A stretch of 64,000 nt of DNA. It comes from Candidatus Omnitrophota bacterium. Its GTDB lineage: Bacteria; Hinthialibacterota; Hinthialibacteria; Hinthialibacterales; Hinthialibacteraceae. This document shows, one piece after another, positions 35,747 to 43,608 of this stretch. The notes under the pieces are model-generated. The model searched no databases. It was given only the letters and a program-made list of their open reading frames with translations, and was not told the DNA's origin. Position 1 is the first letter of the stretch. Each line of letters begins with the position of its first letter. The position numbers and the translations under genes were made by a program. The stretch is from positions 1 through 64,000 of the forward strand of contig QZKN01000151.1 in the NCBI GenBank assembly GCA_003598175.1, read 5' to 3'.

Positions 35747-37335
35747 AACGGGAAAGTATATTTGATCAGTTTCCGTGGCATACGAATCGGAATATGGGTA
35801 AAAACCGAATGCCCCACGCTCCAAATCAACCAACCGGTCAGCATGAATCCAAACCAATCTCCCGACCATGAGTATAAAGATCGATTGCATGGAATGAAAA
35901 GTGAAAATAATATCACGGCTCGCTTGCCGGGAGGCGAGATTGATCCTTCCACCACTTCTCCTGTCGCTTGGATGAGGGCGCCGTACCCCCAATTACACGC
36001 TTTGATCAATGGCATACGGAATTCCACCGCGCGGAATTTGGACATGGCGTAATCCATATAGGCAATTTGGCCGTCTTTTCCAAAGGATTGGAAATTGGCC
36101 ATATGCGCAATCACGTTTCCACCCATACGGACGCCTTTACGGATATGCTCCAAACAATGAATTTCATAACAGATGGCGGGAATGATCACGCATCCTTCGC
36201 CGATATCGAAAACCACAGTTTCCGTGCCGGGGAGAATACATCCATCGGCGAGAATTGGATTCAATGTCCTTAGCGGATCGTATTCGTAAAAAGGGAGAAG
36301 ATGATTTTTACGGTACGCCGAGATCGAAACTGAATCCGGCCGGACAAATCGGGCGGTGTTGTAATACTGCGCCGGTGAAGTGTCCGCAATCAAATCCTGA
36401 CATCCTATCAAAACGGATTTTTGCGTCAAATCGGAAAACGCGTGGATCTTGCGATTGAGAATTCCCTCCCAATGCGGTTGTTTGTAAAGATCTATCGGCG
36501 CTTCAGGCCAGACAATGATGTCGGCGTTCGGGTGTTTTTTTAATCCGGCGTGGCTGAGTTCGAGCGCGGAATGGATTTGCTGCCGATTTTCGCGCACCAG
36601 GGAAGATATCGGTTCGTTGCCGGAAAGACAAGTTTGAATCGCGAGCGGTTGCACACAATGTTCCAATCCCGACTTTTCTTGTTGATGCAATTGCGTTATA
36701 CGCATAAAACCATAACCGCTACAAACGAGAAGAATAAAAATGATGGCAAACGGGTAGCGGTTTCGTTGTTTGCGGTCCTGAAAAGGGACAATCCAATTGG
36801 AAAAAAGCATATTGATGAGGAGAAGAACGAATAGAATGCAGGGAATACCTCCGAAATCCGCAAGCTGGATCATCAACGGTTGGTCATGAAGCATATGCGC
36901 CGGGCTGACGCGAAATAGCGCCGGCGTCCACCAGAGAAAAACCGTAAAGCAGGCGCTTTTTTGAATGGAAGCGGTGATCCCATCCTGTTTCAACTTTGGT
37001 TGAATGAGTGCGAAGAAAAGAAAGGGAATGAGATAGCACGTAAAAAAAAGTGAGAAAAAAACGGCGGAAAGTGGAAATGAAAGATACTCGCTACGAATCC
37101 CTGCCCAAATTCCTGGCCCATTATGTGGAAGGGAGTACAGCAGGCCGTATAAAAGGGCAAGACATAGGCGTTCTATTTTTCCGGCGTTGCGGATCGCAGT
37201 GAAGAACGGAGCCAGGCAAATCCAGGCAAGAATGGAAATGGAATGCGTTGATGGGAATGCGAAATAGGTAATGACGCTAGATAACAGGACCAGGAAAAAA
37301 CGGACGAAATTAAAAGGAAAACGAAATTTCATCAT
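35743..37335 (-). CDS. lnt: Apolipoprotein N-acyltransferase
   Basis: A 530-residue inner membrane enzyme that adds the third acyl chain to lipoproteins. Hydrophobic helices occupy about 1-215, then a nitrilase-type periplasmic domain (about 225-480), then a last helix near 495-515. The catalytic triad is visible: Glu278 in IIVWPEAPID, Lys343 in YRKNHLLPFYEYD, Cys389 in IIPAICYEIH. The presence of lnt is good evidence for a Gram-negative envelope. The start codons ATGATG directly follow a small hairpin and lack a Shine-Dalgarno motif. The nitrilase domain is normal, but loop regions around YDPLRTLN differ in detail from the E. coli enzyme. Confidence 0.88.
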   Translation of the reverse strand: MMKFRFPFNFVRFFLVLLSSVITYFAFPSTHSISILAWICLAPFFTAIRNAGKIERLCLALLYGLLYSLPHNGPGIWAGIRSEYLSFPLSAVFFSLFFTCYLIPFLFFALIQPKLKQDGITASIQKSACFTVFLWWTPALFRVSPAHMLHDQPLMIQLADFGGIPCILFVLLLINMLFSNWIVPFQDRKQRNRYPFAIIFILLVCSGYGFMRITQLHQQEKSGLEHCVQPLAIQTCLSGNEPISSLVRENRQQIHSALELSHAGLKKHPNADIIVWPEAPIDLYKQPHWEGILNRKIHAFSDLTQKSVLIGCQDLIADTSPAQYYNTARFVRPDSVSISAYRKNHLLPFYEYDPLRTLNPILADGCILPGTETVVFDIGEGCVIIPAICYEIHCLEHIRKGVRMGGNVIAHMANFQSFGKDGQIAYMDYAMSKFRAVEFRMPLIKACNWGYGALIQATGEVVEGSISPPGKRAVILFSLFIPCNRSLYSWSGDWFGFMLTGWLIWSVGHSVFTHIPIRMPRKLIKYTFPF

Positions 37336-37336
37336 T

Positions 37337-37351
37337 ACGGTTTGTAACCGT
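37337..37351 (-). promoter_or_regulatory. Small hairpin directly before the lnt start codon
   Basis: The arms ACGGTT and AACCGT are perfect with a three-base loop, and only one base separates the hairpin from the ATG. It occupies the place where a ribosome binding site would be, and no purine-rich site is seen. It could lower lnt translation or be chance. Confidence 0.35.
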
Positions 37352-37416
37352 TGGATGTATTTTTTTCGATCATTTGAAGGATTCGCATCTTATTTTAGGG
37401 TAGTGGAATTCCTCCA

Positions 37417-39438
37417 TCAATCCGCAACCGAATAATGTAACACACCGCTCGTCAGCGTCTCTCGCTCGCCGGAAAGCGGACTCAACGCGATATAGAATTG
37501 ATAGGTGTGTCCATCCTGCGGCCCATCAGCAAAAGCGGCCGCAGTTTTGAATTGACTGGTAGGCGACCAATAGAAATAGGTGATGGTTCCATTGTAGGTC
37601 TGCCCCAAAAATTGATAGGTTCCGCCATCGACGCTAACCAATACGTGATATTCGTTCACCGTCGCCGCATCTCGGTTGAAGTTCCAGGCGATTTGAATGG
37701 CGCGCGCGTCCGAAGCATCAACATTCGCACCGGTTGAGCCCATCGGCGCGAGATCGTCGCCGCCTAACAGGTCATCGTAGATCACGACTTTTTTGCTCTG
37801 CAAATTGGGAACCTTCGGCTGGATTAGAGAAACCGCGTTTCCCCCTTCCGCATTGAAACCCACCGGAGCGGAGGCGTCGAAATAGTCGTCCGGACCTAAA
37901 TTTCCATCGATGCGAACGATACGAAAGGTGTAAACAGAATTGAAATCCGGTCCGTTGGCAAATTCGGCGCTGAGGTTGGCCGCGCCGGCGAACCAATCGA
38001 AACGGGTTGCCGTTCCACTGGCAGTGCGACCGAGATATTTTGCACCTCCAAATCCTTTTCGAACGTATAGATGCCAATCGGTAGCGTTGGCGGTGTTCGC
38101 AGTCCAGACGATGGAAAGATTGCGCGCATCGATGGCGTCGAAATCGGTTTGCCCGGTCAAATCGCCGGAAACGTCGCCGGTTTGATCGTAAATGAAAACG
38201 GATTGAACATTCCCGGAAATGGGTGTGGATGTGGGCGCGGCCGACATCGGTGTCCGTGTCGGAGTCGGCGGAACGGGCGTCGGCGTTTGCGTTGGTGTAG
38301 GGAGAACGGACATGGGTGTCTGTGTCGGTGTAAAGATCGAAGTCGGATTGGCAGTGACCGTCGGAAGGATGGGCTGCGGTGTGAATGTTGAGGTCATGAT
38401 CGGCGCGGGTTCTTCGGAGGTATTCCACTTTACCCCCAAATCCTTCACTTCAGAGTATCCCCACTCCGATTCACCTTTACTTGTTTCGCGTTCGCCAAGC
38501 AAAACGAATTGCAGTTCCACATTGGAAAAATCGATATCGAAATAATTAGGAAAATCCTTACCGGGAGTGAGGTGTTGATAGGTAAAAACCGGTTCTTGCC
38601 GAACCAATCCATACGCATAATCGCCTTTTACTTGTTGACCCACTCTTTCGGAGCGATCGAGGATGCCAAAATATACCTCATCTGGCTCATCCATTTTGAA
38701 GGCGACGCTCAATGTGATGAATTGGTCGCCGATTTCAAGTTGTTTTGAATATTGGAATTCATCATCATTGTCATACACATCGATGCAATAATCGATGATT
38801 TGATTATCATCATTCGTGATGAAGGCGATGGCGCAGAGGGCGGCCTGGTCGTCATAATCGGAATAATCCTTTCCGGCTTCGATCAATAAAATATAATCGC
38901 CGGACCAATACGTTCCGCTTTTCGTCAGAACTTCCTCATCTTCGCCGGGAGTGAAATCACCGATGCGGGTGGCGGTCAGCGGGCTGGGCGTGCCATCGCC
39001 GATATCGATCCAAAAAACTTTTTTATCCCAATCCGGCGCGCAATATTGGCTATTCCCGCAGGGAATGGCGGTAAAACCGATAATGGTTTGATAGAGCATC
39101 CCAAACTCGGGATCATCCATCCAAAAACCGACATATCCCTCCAATTTCTCCCAGCTTCCGGACATCGATTGGGTGAAAGCGCTTGAGGGTATGGTTGTTT
39201 GCGTGGAATTGGCCGTGAGTGTGAGAGTGTTTGAGCGCACAATGGTTTGATGATTCGATTTGTTTCTGGCCGAAATCTTTTGAAGTGTTCCAGAATAATA
39301 ATTGGCTCCATAGTAAGAGTTAGACGGTTGCGGATATTTATCTTTCTTTCCACCGGCAAACGAGAAATCATAGACGAATAATTGAAAACCCGTAATCAGA
39401 GCCAGGTGCATGATGAAAAGAGTGTTTTTGTGTTTCAT
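37417..39438 (-). CDS. Secreted protein with Thr/Pro linker and two C-terminal modules shared with the giant protein
   Basis: A 673-residue exported protein; the first 28 residues are a signal peptide. The N-terminal half (about 60-340) has no family I recognise; it is acidic and beta-rich, with SMSGSWEKLEGYVGFWMDDP and VFWIDIGDGTPSP. A Thr/Pro-rich linker (about 350-405) resembles that of the giant protein. Two copies of a module of about 110 residues then follow. The first is VFIYDQTGDVSG to FANGPDFNSVYTFRIV. The second is KVVIYDDLLGGDDL to FADGPQDGHTYQFYIA. The same module is in the giant protein just before its linker. AAAGG precedes the ATG. A composite operator element lies 263 bases upstream. 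Probably a surface or matrix protein. Confidence 0.6.
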   Translation of the reverse strand: MKHKNTLFIMHLALITGFQLFVYDFSFAGGKKDKYPQPSNSYYGANYYSGTLQKISARNKSNHQTIVRSNTLTLTANSTQTTIPSSAFTQSMSGSWEKLEGYVGFWMDDPEFGMLYQTIIGFTAIPCGNSQYCAPDWDKKVFWIDIGDGTPSPLTATRIGDFTPGEDEEVLTKSGTYWSGDYILLIEAGKDYSDYDDQAALCAIAFITNDDNQIIDYCIDVYDNDDEFQYSKQLEIGDQFITLSVAFKMDEPDEVYFGILDRSERVGQQVKGDYAYGLVRQEPVFTYQHLTPGKDFPNYFDIDFSNVELQFVLLGERETSKGESEWGYSEVKDLGVKWNTSEEPAPIMTSTFTPQPILPTVTANPTSIFTPTQTPMSVLPTPTQTPTPVPPTPTRTPMSAAPTSTPISGNVQSVFIYDQTGDVSGDLTGQTDFDAIDARNLSIVWTANTANATDWHLYVRKGFGGAKYLGRTASGTATRFDWFAGAANLSAEFANGPDFNSVYTFRIVRIDGNLGPDDYFDASAPVGFNAEGGNAVSLIQPKVPNLQSKKVVIYDDLLGGDDLAPMGSTGANVDASDARAIQIAWNFNRDAATVNEYHVLVSVDGGTYQFLGQTYNGTITYFYWSPTSQFKTAAAFADGPQDGHTYQFYIALSPLSGERETLTSGVLHYSVAD

Positions 39439-39912
39439 GGTAGTAACCTTTCTTTTGCTGTTGATGGATTCGTGTGACCCGAATGAAAAAGAAAACTCGT
39501 GAAATTGCCTCCTTATCGGATGGTATTTCTCTGTTGTTTCAATTCGGTAAATTCGTCAAAAATTTCACATTTTCAATACCATGTGAATGAGATCATTTAT
39601 CAGAAATCTTACGCGCGTAAAAATGGATTGAATGTTCTTATGCAATTTCAATCCACGATGATTTCATAATTGATTATGATTGATGATGGGGAGGAATCAT
39701 ATCATCGAAAAAGTGGATTTTTTGTCCTGCATTTCGAGGACAGCGAAGTAGATACCACGTTGACGGCTGGTTCTAAGCGAGAGAGAAGATTTATCTCTCT
39801 CACACGCAGAAAATAAGAAAGGAACCAGCGAATAAGATTCTACATCGGAATTGATGCGGGATGGGAGAACATGCGTTATGAAGTGAGAAATGCGAAGGGG
39901 GTCAAGCGACAA
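39439..39912. other. Intergenic leader region, 474 bases
   Basis: This spacer separates the ceramidase-like gene (39913-41271) from the start of the secreted protein gene at 39438, both on the minus strand. It contains operator copy 1 at 39701-39746. The 260 bases between that element and the gene are AT-rich. They hold an unused AGGAGG on the minus strand at about 39505-39512 with no start codon at usual spacing, so a long untranslated leader is likely. Confidence 0.4.
39701..39746 (-). promoter_or_regulatory. Composite operator element, copy 1
   Basis: Read on the minus strand: a TGTCCT-N8-AGGACA palindrome, then a run AAAAAATCC, then TTTTTCGATGAT. The same order and spacing recur at 45282-45328 and 46280-46325. 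This copy is 263 bases upstream of the secreted protein gene that starts at 39438. The palindrome is typical of a dimeric repressor or response regulator site. Confidence 0.65.
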
Positions 39913-41271
39913 TTACTGCTCCGGAATGGATTTGAGATTGCCCGCCAACTGATGCAGTGCGATGATCGCGCGATCCACGAGCCGTTCCCCCGCTCCCACT
40001 TCCACATACGTGGAATAACTCGCGCCATATCCTCCTTCGGAAGCGGCCTGAATGGTGGGGAAATAAGAAAACAATTCGTCACAGTATCCCAGAAAGAAAG
40101 TATGGGCGATGGGAGATCGTTTCCGCAGATCGATTTGAAACTCATTGAAGAATTCGCCGGGAAAACCTACCCATGCGATTTGCTTACCCAACATGACGAT
40201 CGGCGTTTGCGCCTTTATGGTGGGCGGACGATCCTTATAAAATTCATCAAAATATTCCTTTCCATACAGTTTTATATAAAATTCCTTGACCTTTTCATCG
40301 TTCAAGTCAAAACGATAATCAAGTTCGGTCGTATAATTGCGTGCGATGATTTCGAGCGCGTCGGATGGCAGAGATTGCATGGATTCGGTAATTCGGACCA
40401 CTTCGTTGCCTAATTTTTCTCCTTCCTGTCGCAGGAGCGCGTAGCCTTCGTCCGTTGATTCGCCGCGAACGAAGGGATTGACGTTGCCGCAGGCGCCCTG
40501 CATAAACAGACAGGTTCCCCCCAGTTGTTTTTCGACGTAGTCCCGCATCGCGCCGGGAAATTCGGCGGTGTATTTTAAATTCTGCCCGCCGAAAACGACC
40601 GGATGGCAGGCGAAGTGAACCAACTCAGCAATCCAGTTCCCATCATGATCCGTAAATCCGACCACACCGACCGTCTGATCAACGGGAGTGGGTACTTTGC
40701 GGTTGGGGTTTTGAAACAGCATGGTTACCGCGCCGTTCGGATGAACCTCTCGGCGATTGTAGGAAATGTCCATCGATCCGTATCCGACTTTGACAGTCGC
40801 TTGCTGTTTTGTTGATACCGCATTGTCGACGGCATGCAATAATTTTTTCTGTAATGTTGAAAGCCACGGCTCTTCCCGGGTCGGTAGGTTTGATTTCAAA
40901 CTTGGACCCGAATGAGTATGGGAAGCGATGAACAGAATCGATGATATGCCATGCTTTTCCAGAACTGATTGGCGGATGGCGTCGCAGATTTCTTTCGGCG
41001 GCGGCGCGATAAGATCGACAGTGATCATTGCGATCGAGGTTTTTCCGTCATCAAGGACAATGGCTTTTGCCAAGAGTGGGTCCCAAACGCCGTTCGACAA
41101 CTCCTTGCGTGCCGCGTATCCGCGCATCGGCATTCCAATCGGCGGAGTAATGTCGATGGTTGCCGTTCCTACACTCAACGCATGGGCGATATTTCCAGTC
41201 GATCCCAAATTCTCGGAAATGAAGAGAGAACAGATTCCCATCGTGAAAATAATTGTTTGGAAAATACGCAT
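39913..41271 (-). CDS. Exported neutral/alkaline ceramidase-like protein
   Basis: A 452-residue secreted protein. The ATG at 41271 is preceded by GGAGG and gives a signal peptide; the longer open frame upstream runs through a tandem repeat and is not coding. The N-terminal domain of neutral ceramidase is recognisable: VGTATIDITPPIGMPMRGYA, LFIASHTHSGPSLK (zinc-ligand His residues), HFACHPVVFGGQNLKYTAEF and MQGACGNVNP with a Ser/Cys-region change. The family hydrolyses ceramide amides, but many environmental members of about 450 residues lack the C-terminal Ig domain and have unproven activity. The match is to this short class. No lipid genes are adjacent. Confidence 0.75.
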   Translation of the reverse strand: MRIFQTIIFTMGICSLFISENLGSTGNIAHALSVGTATIDITPPIGMPMRGYAARKELSNGVWDPLLAKAIVLDDGKTSIAMITVDLIAPPPKEICDAIRQSVLEKHGISSILFIASHTHSGPSLKSNLPTREEPWLSTLQKKLLHAVDNAVSTKQQATVKVGYGSMDISYNRREVHPNGAVTMLFQNPNRKVPTPVDQTVGVVGFTDHDGNWIAELVHFACHPVVFGGQNLKYTAEFPGAMRDYVEKQLGGTCLFMQGACGNVNPFVRGESTDEGYALLRQEGEKLGNEVVRITESMQSLPSDALEIIARNYTTELDYRFDLNDEKVKEFYIKLYGKEYFDEFYKDRPPTIKAQTPIVMLGKQIAWVGFPGEFFNEFQIDLRKRSPIAHTFFLGYCDELFSYFPTIQAASEGGYGASYSTYVEVGAGERLVDRAIIALHQLAGNLKSIPEQ

Positions 41272-41325
41272 TATTTTACCTCCGTATCGTTCTTTCTTTT
41301 CTGGAAAGGATAAAGTGTTTAGACA

Positions 41326-41351
41326 GAAGGCTGAAGGCTGAAGGCTGAAGG
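41326..41351. repeat. Heptanucleotide tandem repeat (GAAGGCT)
   Basis: Three full copies of GAAGGCT and a partial fourth lie 55 bases upstream of the ceramidase-like gene. Short heptamer repeats of this kind are usually products of slippage. The number of copies could vary between strains. Confidence 0.8.
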
Positions 41352-41490
41352 TTAAATCCTTACCACTTCTTTTCATGAGCATGATTGCGGATCGACAGAT
41401 TGCTTACAGATACGAATTCTTTATAATACCATTTCACATAGGACTTTTCCTGATTTAACTAATGGCGCTGATTTAAAAGGACGACTCGGT

Positions 41491-41850
41491 ATGGGATTTT
41501 TTAAGCGAAATAACGTCCAGGCGGCAGATATCGCTTATGCGACGTTTAAGGCTGTGGGCGAATGTGTAGAAGCCAGTCGCGAAAAACCGGTTTTCATTTT
41601 TAAACACAGCGCCATCTGCCCCATTTCCGGAGCGGCAAAACGCGCGGTGGACGCGTTTTTGCAAAAAAATGGCGTTATGGTCTATCTGATCGTCGTGCAA
41701 CAGCAACGATCACTTTCCCATGCCGTTGCCGAATGGTTCCATATCAAACATGAAAGTCCGCAAGTGTTGTGTATTCGCGATGAAAAAATCACGGCGGTTT
41801 ACAATCATTACGATATTACCGAAACGAATCTCGAACATGCGTTGGGATGA
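41491..41850 (+). CDS. YtxJ/BrxC-family monothiol bacilliredoxin-like protein
   Basis: A 119-residue thioredoxin-fold protein of the DUF2847 (YtxJ) family. The single active-site Cys43 lies in FIFKHSAICPIS, matching the KHSxxCPIS motif. The family removes bacillithiol from S-bacillithiolated proteins in low-GC Gram-positives and is also found in Bacteroidetes and related phyla that make bacillithiol. AAAGGA precedes the ATG. It converges with the zincin gene, stops two bases apart. No bacillithiol synthesis gene (bshA, bshB, bshC) is in the window. Confidence 0.85.
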   Translation: MGFFKRNNVQAADIAYATFKAVGECVEASREKPVFIFKHSAICPISGAAKRAVDAFLQKNGVMVYLIVVQQQRSLSHAVAEWFHIKHESPQVLCIRDEKITAVYNHYDITETNLEHALG

Positions 41851-41852
41851 AG

Positions 41853-42581
41853 CTAGCGACTTACTTTCCAAACGGTTTTTAGAATTTCATGCATTTCCGG
41901 GTCGTGATGCATGATTTCCGCTCGCACGAAGGGGTAGTAATCGTTGGTTCCGAAAAACGCTTCCGATAATTCCGCGAAATATTCCTGATCATTGTTGAGC
42001 GCGTAGGCTTTTTGCATTTGACCGTTATAACGCATGACCCAATCATACGATCCACTGCTAACGGCGTGTTCATAGGCCTGTTTGATCATGGGATTGTCAT
42101 ATCCGAGAACCTGATGGTGATATGCGTGGGAAAGTTCGTGCAGCATCATGAACGGTTGATCAAGCGTCCAATGGATAAAATTGGTGGCGTTGGCGATGTG
42201 AACCGATTGAGCCTTTTGCGGATCGAAGCCGTTTTCTTTCAACCAATCGGCGGAGGGATGATAAACCGCGCAGGGAAATTTTTTTGCTTCGAGATCCGCC
42301 CATATCGGGACGCGTCGTAAATCCGCGAGAGCTCTATCGGGCACGACGCGGTTGATTTCATACAATTTATTGTCCAGCAAATTTAAAACGTCCTGGCCCA
42401 GCGGTTTTTCTTTCAGAAGACGATTCTCGACGTGTACCGTCCAGCCTTGAATGAATTTGACCGTGTAAGGAGCGGAAACGAAATAACCAAATTGAGCGGT
42501 GGGAAAGTAACAAAACAACAAAACCACGCCGTAAAATGGAATGACTGCTGTAAGTTCTGAAAAAACAGATAGTTTATTCAT
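41853..42581 (-). CDS. Membrane-anchored HExxH zinc peptidase-like protein
   Basis: A 242-residue protein with one N-terminal hydrophobic segment (about 12-36) and a soluble domain. The zinc motif HELSHAYHH (His148, Glu149, His152) is followed by ELSEAFFG with Glu204 as probable third ligand, a gluzincin arrangement. GWTVHVENRLLKEKP near residue 46 opens the domain. Similar small metallopeptidase-like proteins occur in planctomycetes and related bacteria but I know of no tested function. The protein is likely held at the outer face of the inner membrane. The substrate is unknown. Confidence 0.65.
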   Translation of the reverse strand: MNKLSVFSELTAVIPFYGVVLLFCYFPTAQFGYFVSAPYTVKFIQGWTVHVENRLLKEKPLGQDVLNLLDNKLYEINRVVPDRALADLRRVPIWADLEAKKFPCAVYHPSADWLKENGFDPQKAQSVHIANATNFIHWTLDQPFMMLHELSHAYHHQVLGYDNPMIKQAYEHAVSSGSYDWVMRYNGQMQKAYALNNDQEYFAELSEAFFGTNDYYPFVRAEIMHHDPEMHEILKTVWKVSR

Positions 42582-42791
42582 TATTGTCTCGTTCGGCGTT
42601 CATTATTTTTGAAATTGTAAAGGATATGTTCATGAAAAACAAGGCGATTTGAATGCTGTATCGGATCAATTCGCGCCCGGAATGAAAATTTCAGCATCAA
42701 TTCATGTTTGTTCATCTTGTTCGGCATGGTTTCTTTGATAATGTGTTAGAAAAAATCGTGGAGAAAAGAAACGAGAAACTCCTTGTCGCGA

Positions 42792-42821
42792 TTGCGCTTT
42801 GTGATGAATGTGCGTTATAAT
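42792..42821 (+). promoter_or_regulatory. Promoter of the bactofilin-CBM48 gene
   Basis: TTGCGC (42792-42797) and a perfect TATAAT (42816-42821) are 18 bases apart. The start codon at 42847 is 26 bases after the -10 box and has GAGGGG before it, giving a very short leader. Confidence 0.6.
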
Positions 42822-42846
42822 TGAGAACCATTGAAGTGAGGGGATC

Positions 42847-43500
42847 ATGATTGAAGATAGATTACCGGAAAGTTTTGTTGATCAAAATACTTCGGCAAGC
42901 GGAACCTTGAAAACGGATGGGAATGTTCGTATCAACGGATTGCTCGAAGGACAAGTCATAGCCAAAGGACGAACGACGATCGATCGGGCCGGTCGTTTGA
43001 GGGGAAAAATACATGCGCGGGAGGCGATTATCGAAGGATCGGTTCACGGCTCCATCGAAGCGACGGAAAAGATCCTGATTTCCACCACCAGTGTGATCAA
43101 ATCCAACGTAGTCGCTCCCCGTCTGGTAGTGCAGATCGGCGCCAAACTGCAAGGGTCCTTCGTCATTACGCCGGATCAGGGAGAACGTGAACGGCTGAAA
43201 CAAAAACTGGATACCGATTACACGAAACCCATTTTACAGCGGATTCCTTTTTCAGTTTCTTTGCCGGATGCAAAACAGGTTATATTGGTTGGAAGTTTTA
43301 CGGATTGGGATGAAAACAACGCGATTTCGTTAAAAAAATCGAATGATGGAGTATGGTCAACCGAAATTAAACTGATGCCGGGCAATTATGAATATTTGTT
43401 ATTGGTCGACGGCGATCCCATGCCCGATCCCAACAATCCCCTGAAAGTGGTCAATGCTTATGGGGGGGAAAATTCCATCCTGACCGTGTTTTCGGATTAG
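42847..43500 (+). CDS. Bactofilin fused to a CBM48/AMPK-type glycogen-binding domain
   Basis: A 217-residue protein. Residues about 12-112 form a bactofilin domain, the polymerising right-handed beta-helix of bacterial cytoskeletal filaments: SASGTLKTDGNVRINGLLEG, GRTTIDRAGRLRGKIHAREA, IIEGSVHGSIEATEKILIS. Residues about 128-217 form a CBM48-like Ig domain as in glycogen-branching enzymes and AMPK: PFSVSLPDAKQVILVGSFTD, the conserved Trp in TDWDENNAISLKK, GNYEYLLLVDGDPMPDPNNP. It is soluble, without signal peptide, and appears complete, with a good promoter and ribosome site. The combination suggests a filament that binds a glucan or simply reuses the Ig fold. No glycogen genes are adjacent. 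Confidence 0.83.
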   Translation: MIEDRLPESFVDQNTSASGTLKTDGNVRINGLLEGQVIAKGRTTIDRAGRLRGKIHAREAIIEGSVHGSIEATEKILISTTSVIKSNVVAPRLVVQIGAKLQGSFVITPDQGERERLKQKLDTDYTKPILQRIPFSVSLPDAKQVILVGSFTDWDENNAISLKKSNDGVWSTEIKLMPGNYEYLLLVDGDPMPDPNNPLKVVNAYGGENSILTVFSD

Positions 43501-43608
43501 TATTTCAATACAAGCGGACAATTTTCAACATTTTAACTAGGCGGAAGTTCCGCAAGGGCAGATACAGCGCTGCTCTTGCCACCCCGAAGACGTGACGATC
43601 CTTTGTTT

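Noticed and set aside
38219-38545. Plus-strand Val/Gly-rich frame opposite the smaller Thr/Pro linker
   Set aside because: Shadow of the linker codons of the minus-strand secreted protein gene.
41326-41351. Heptamer tandem repeat as a CRISPR or phase-variable switch in a coding region
   Set aside because: Units are only seven bases without spacers, and the repeat is outside the true gene start at 41271.
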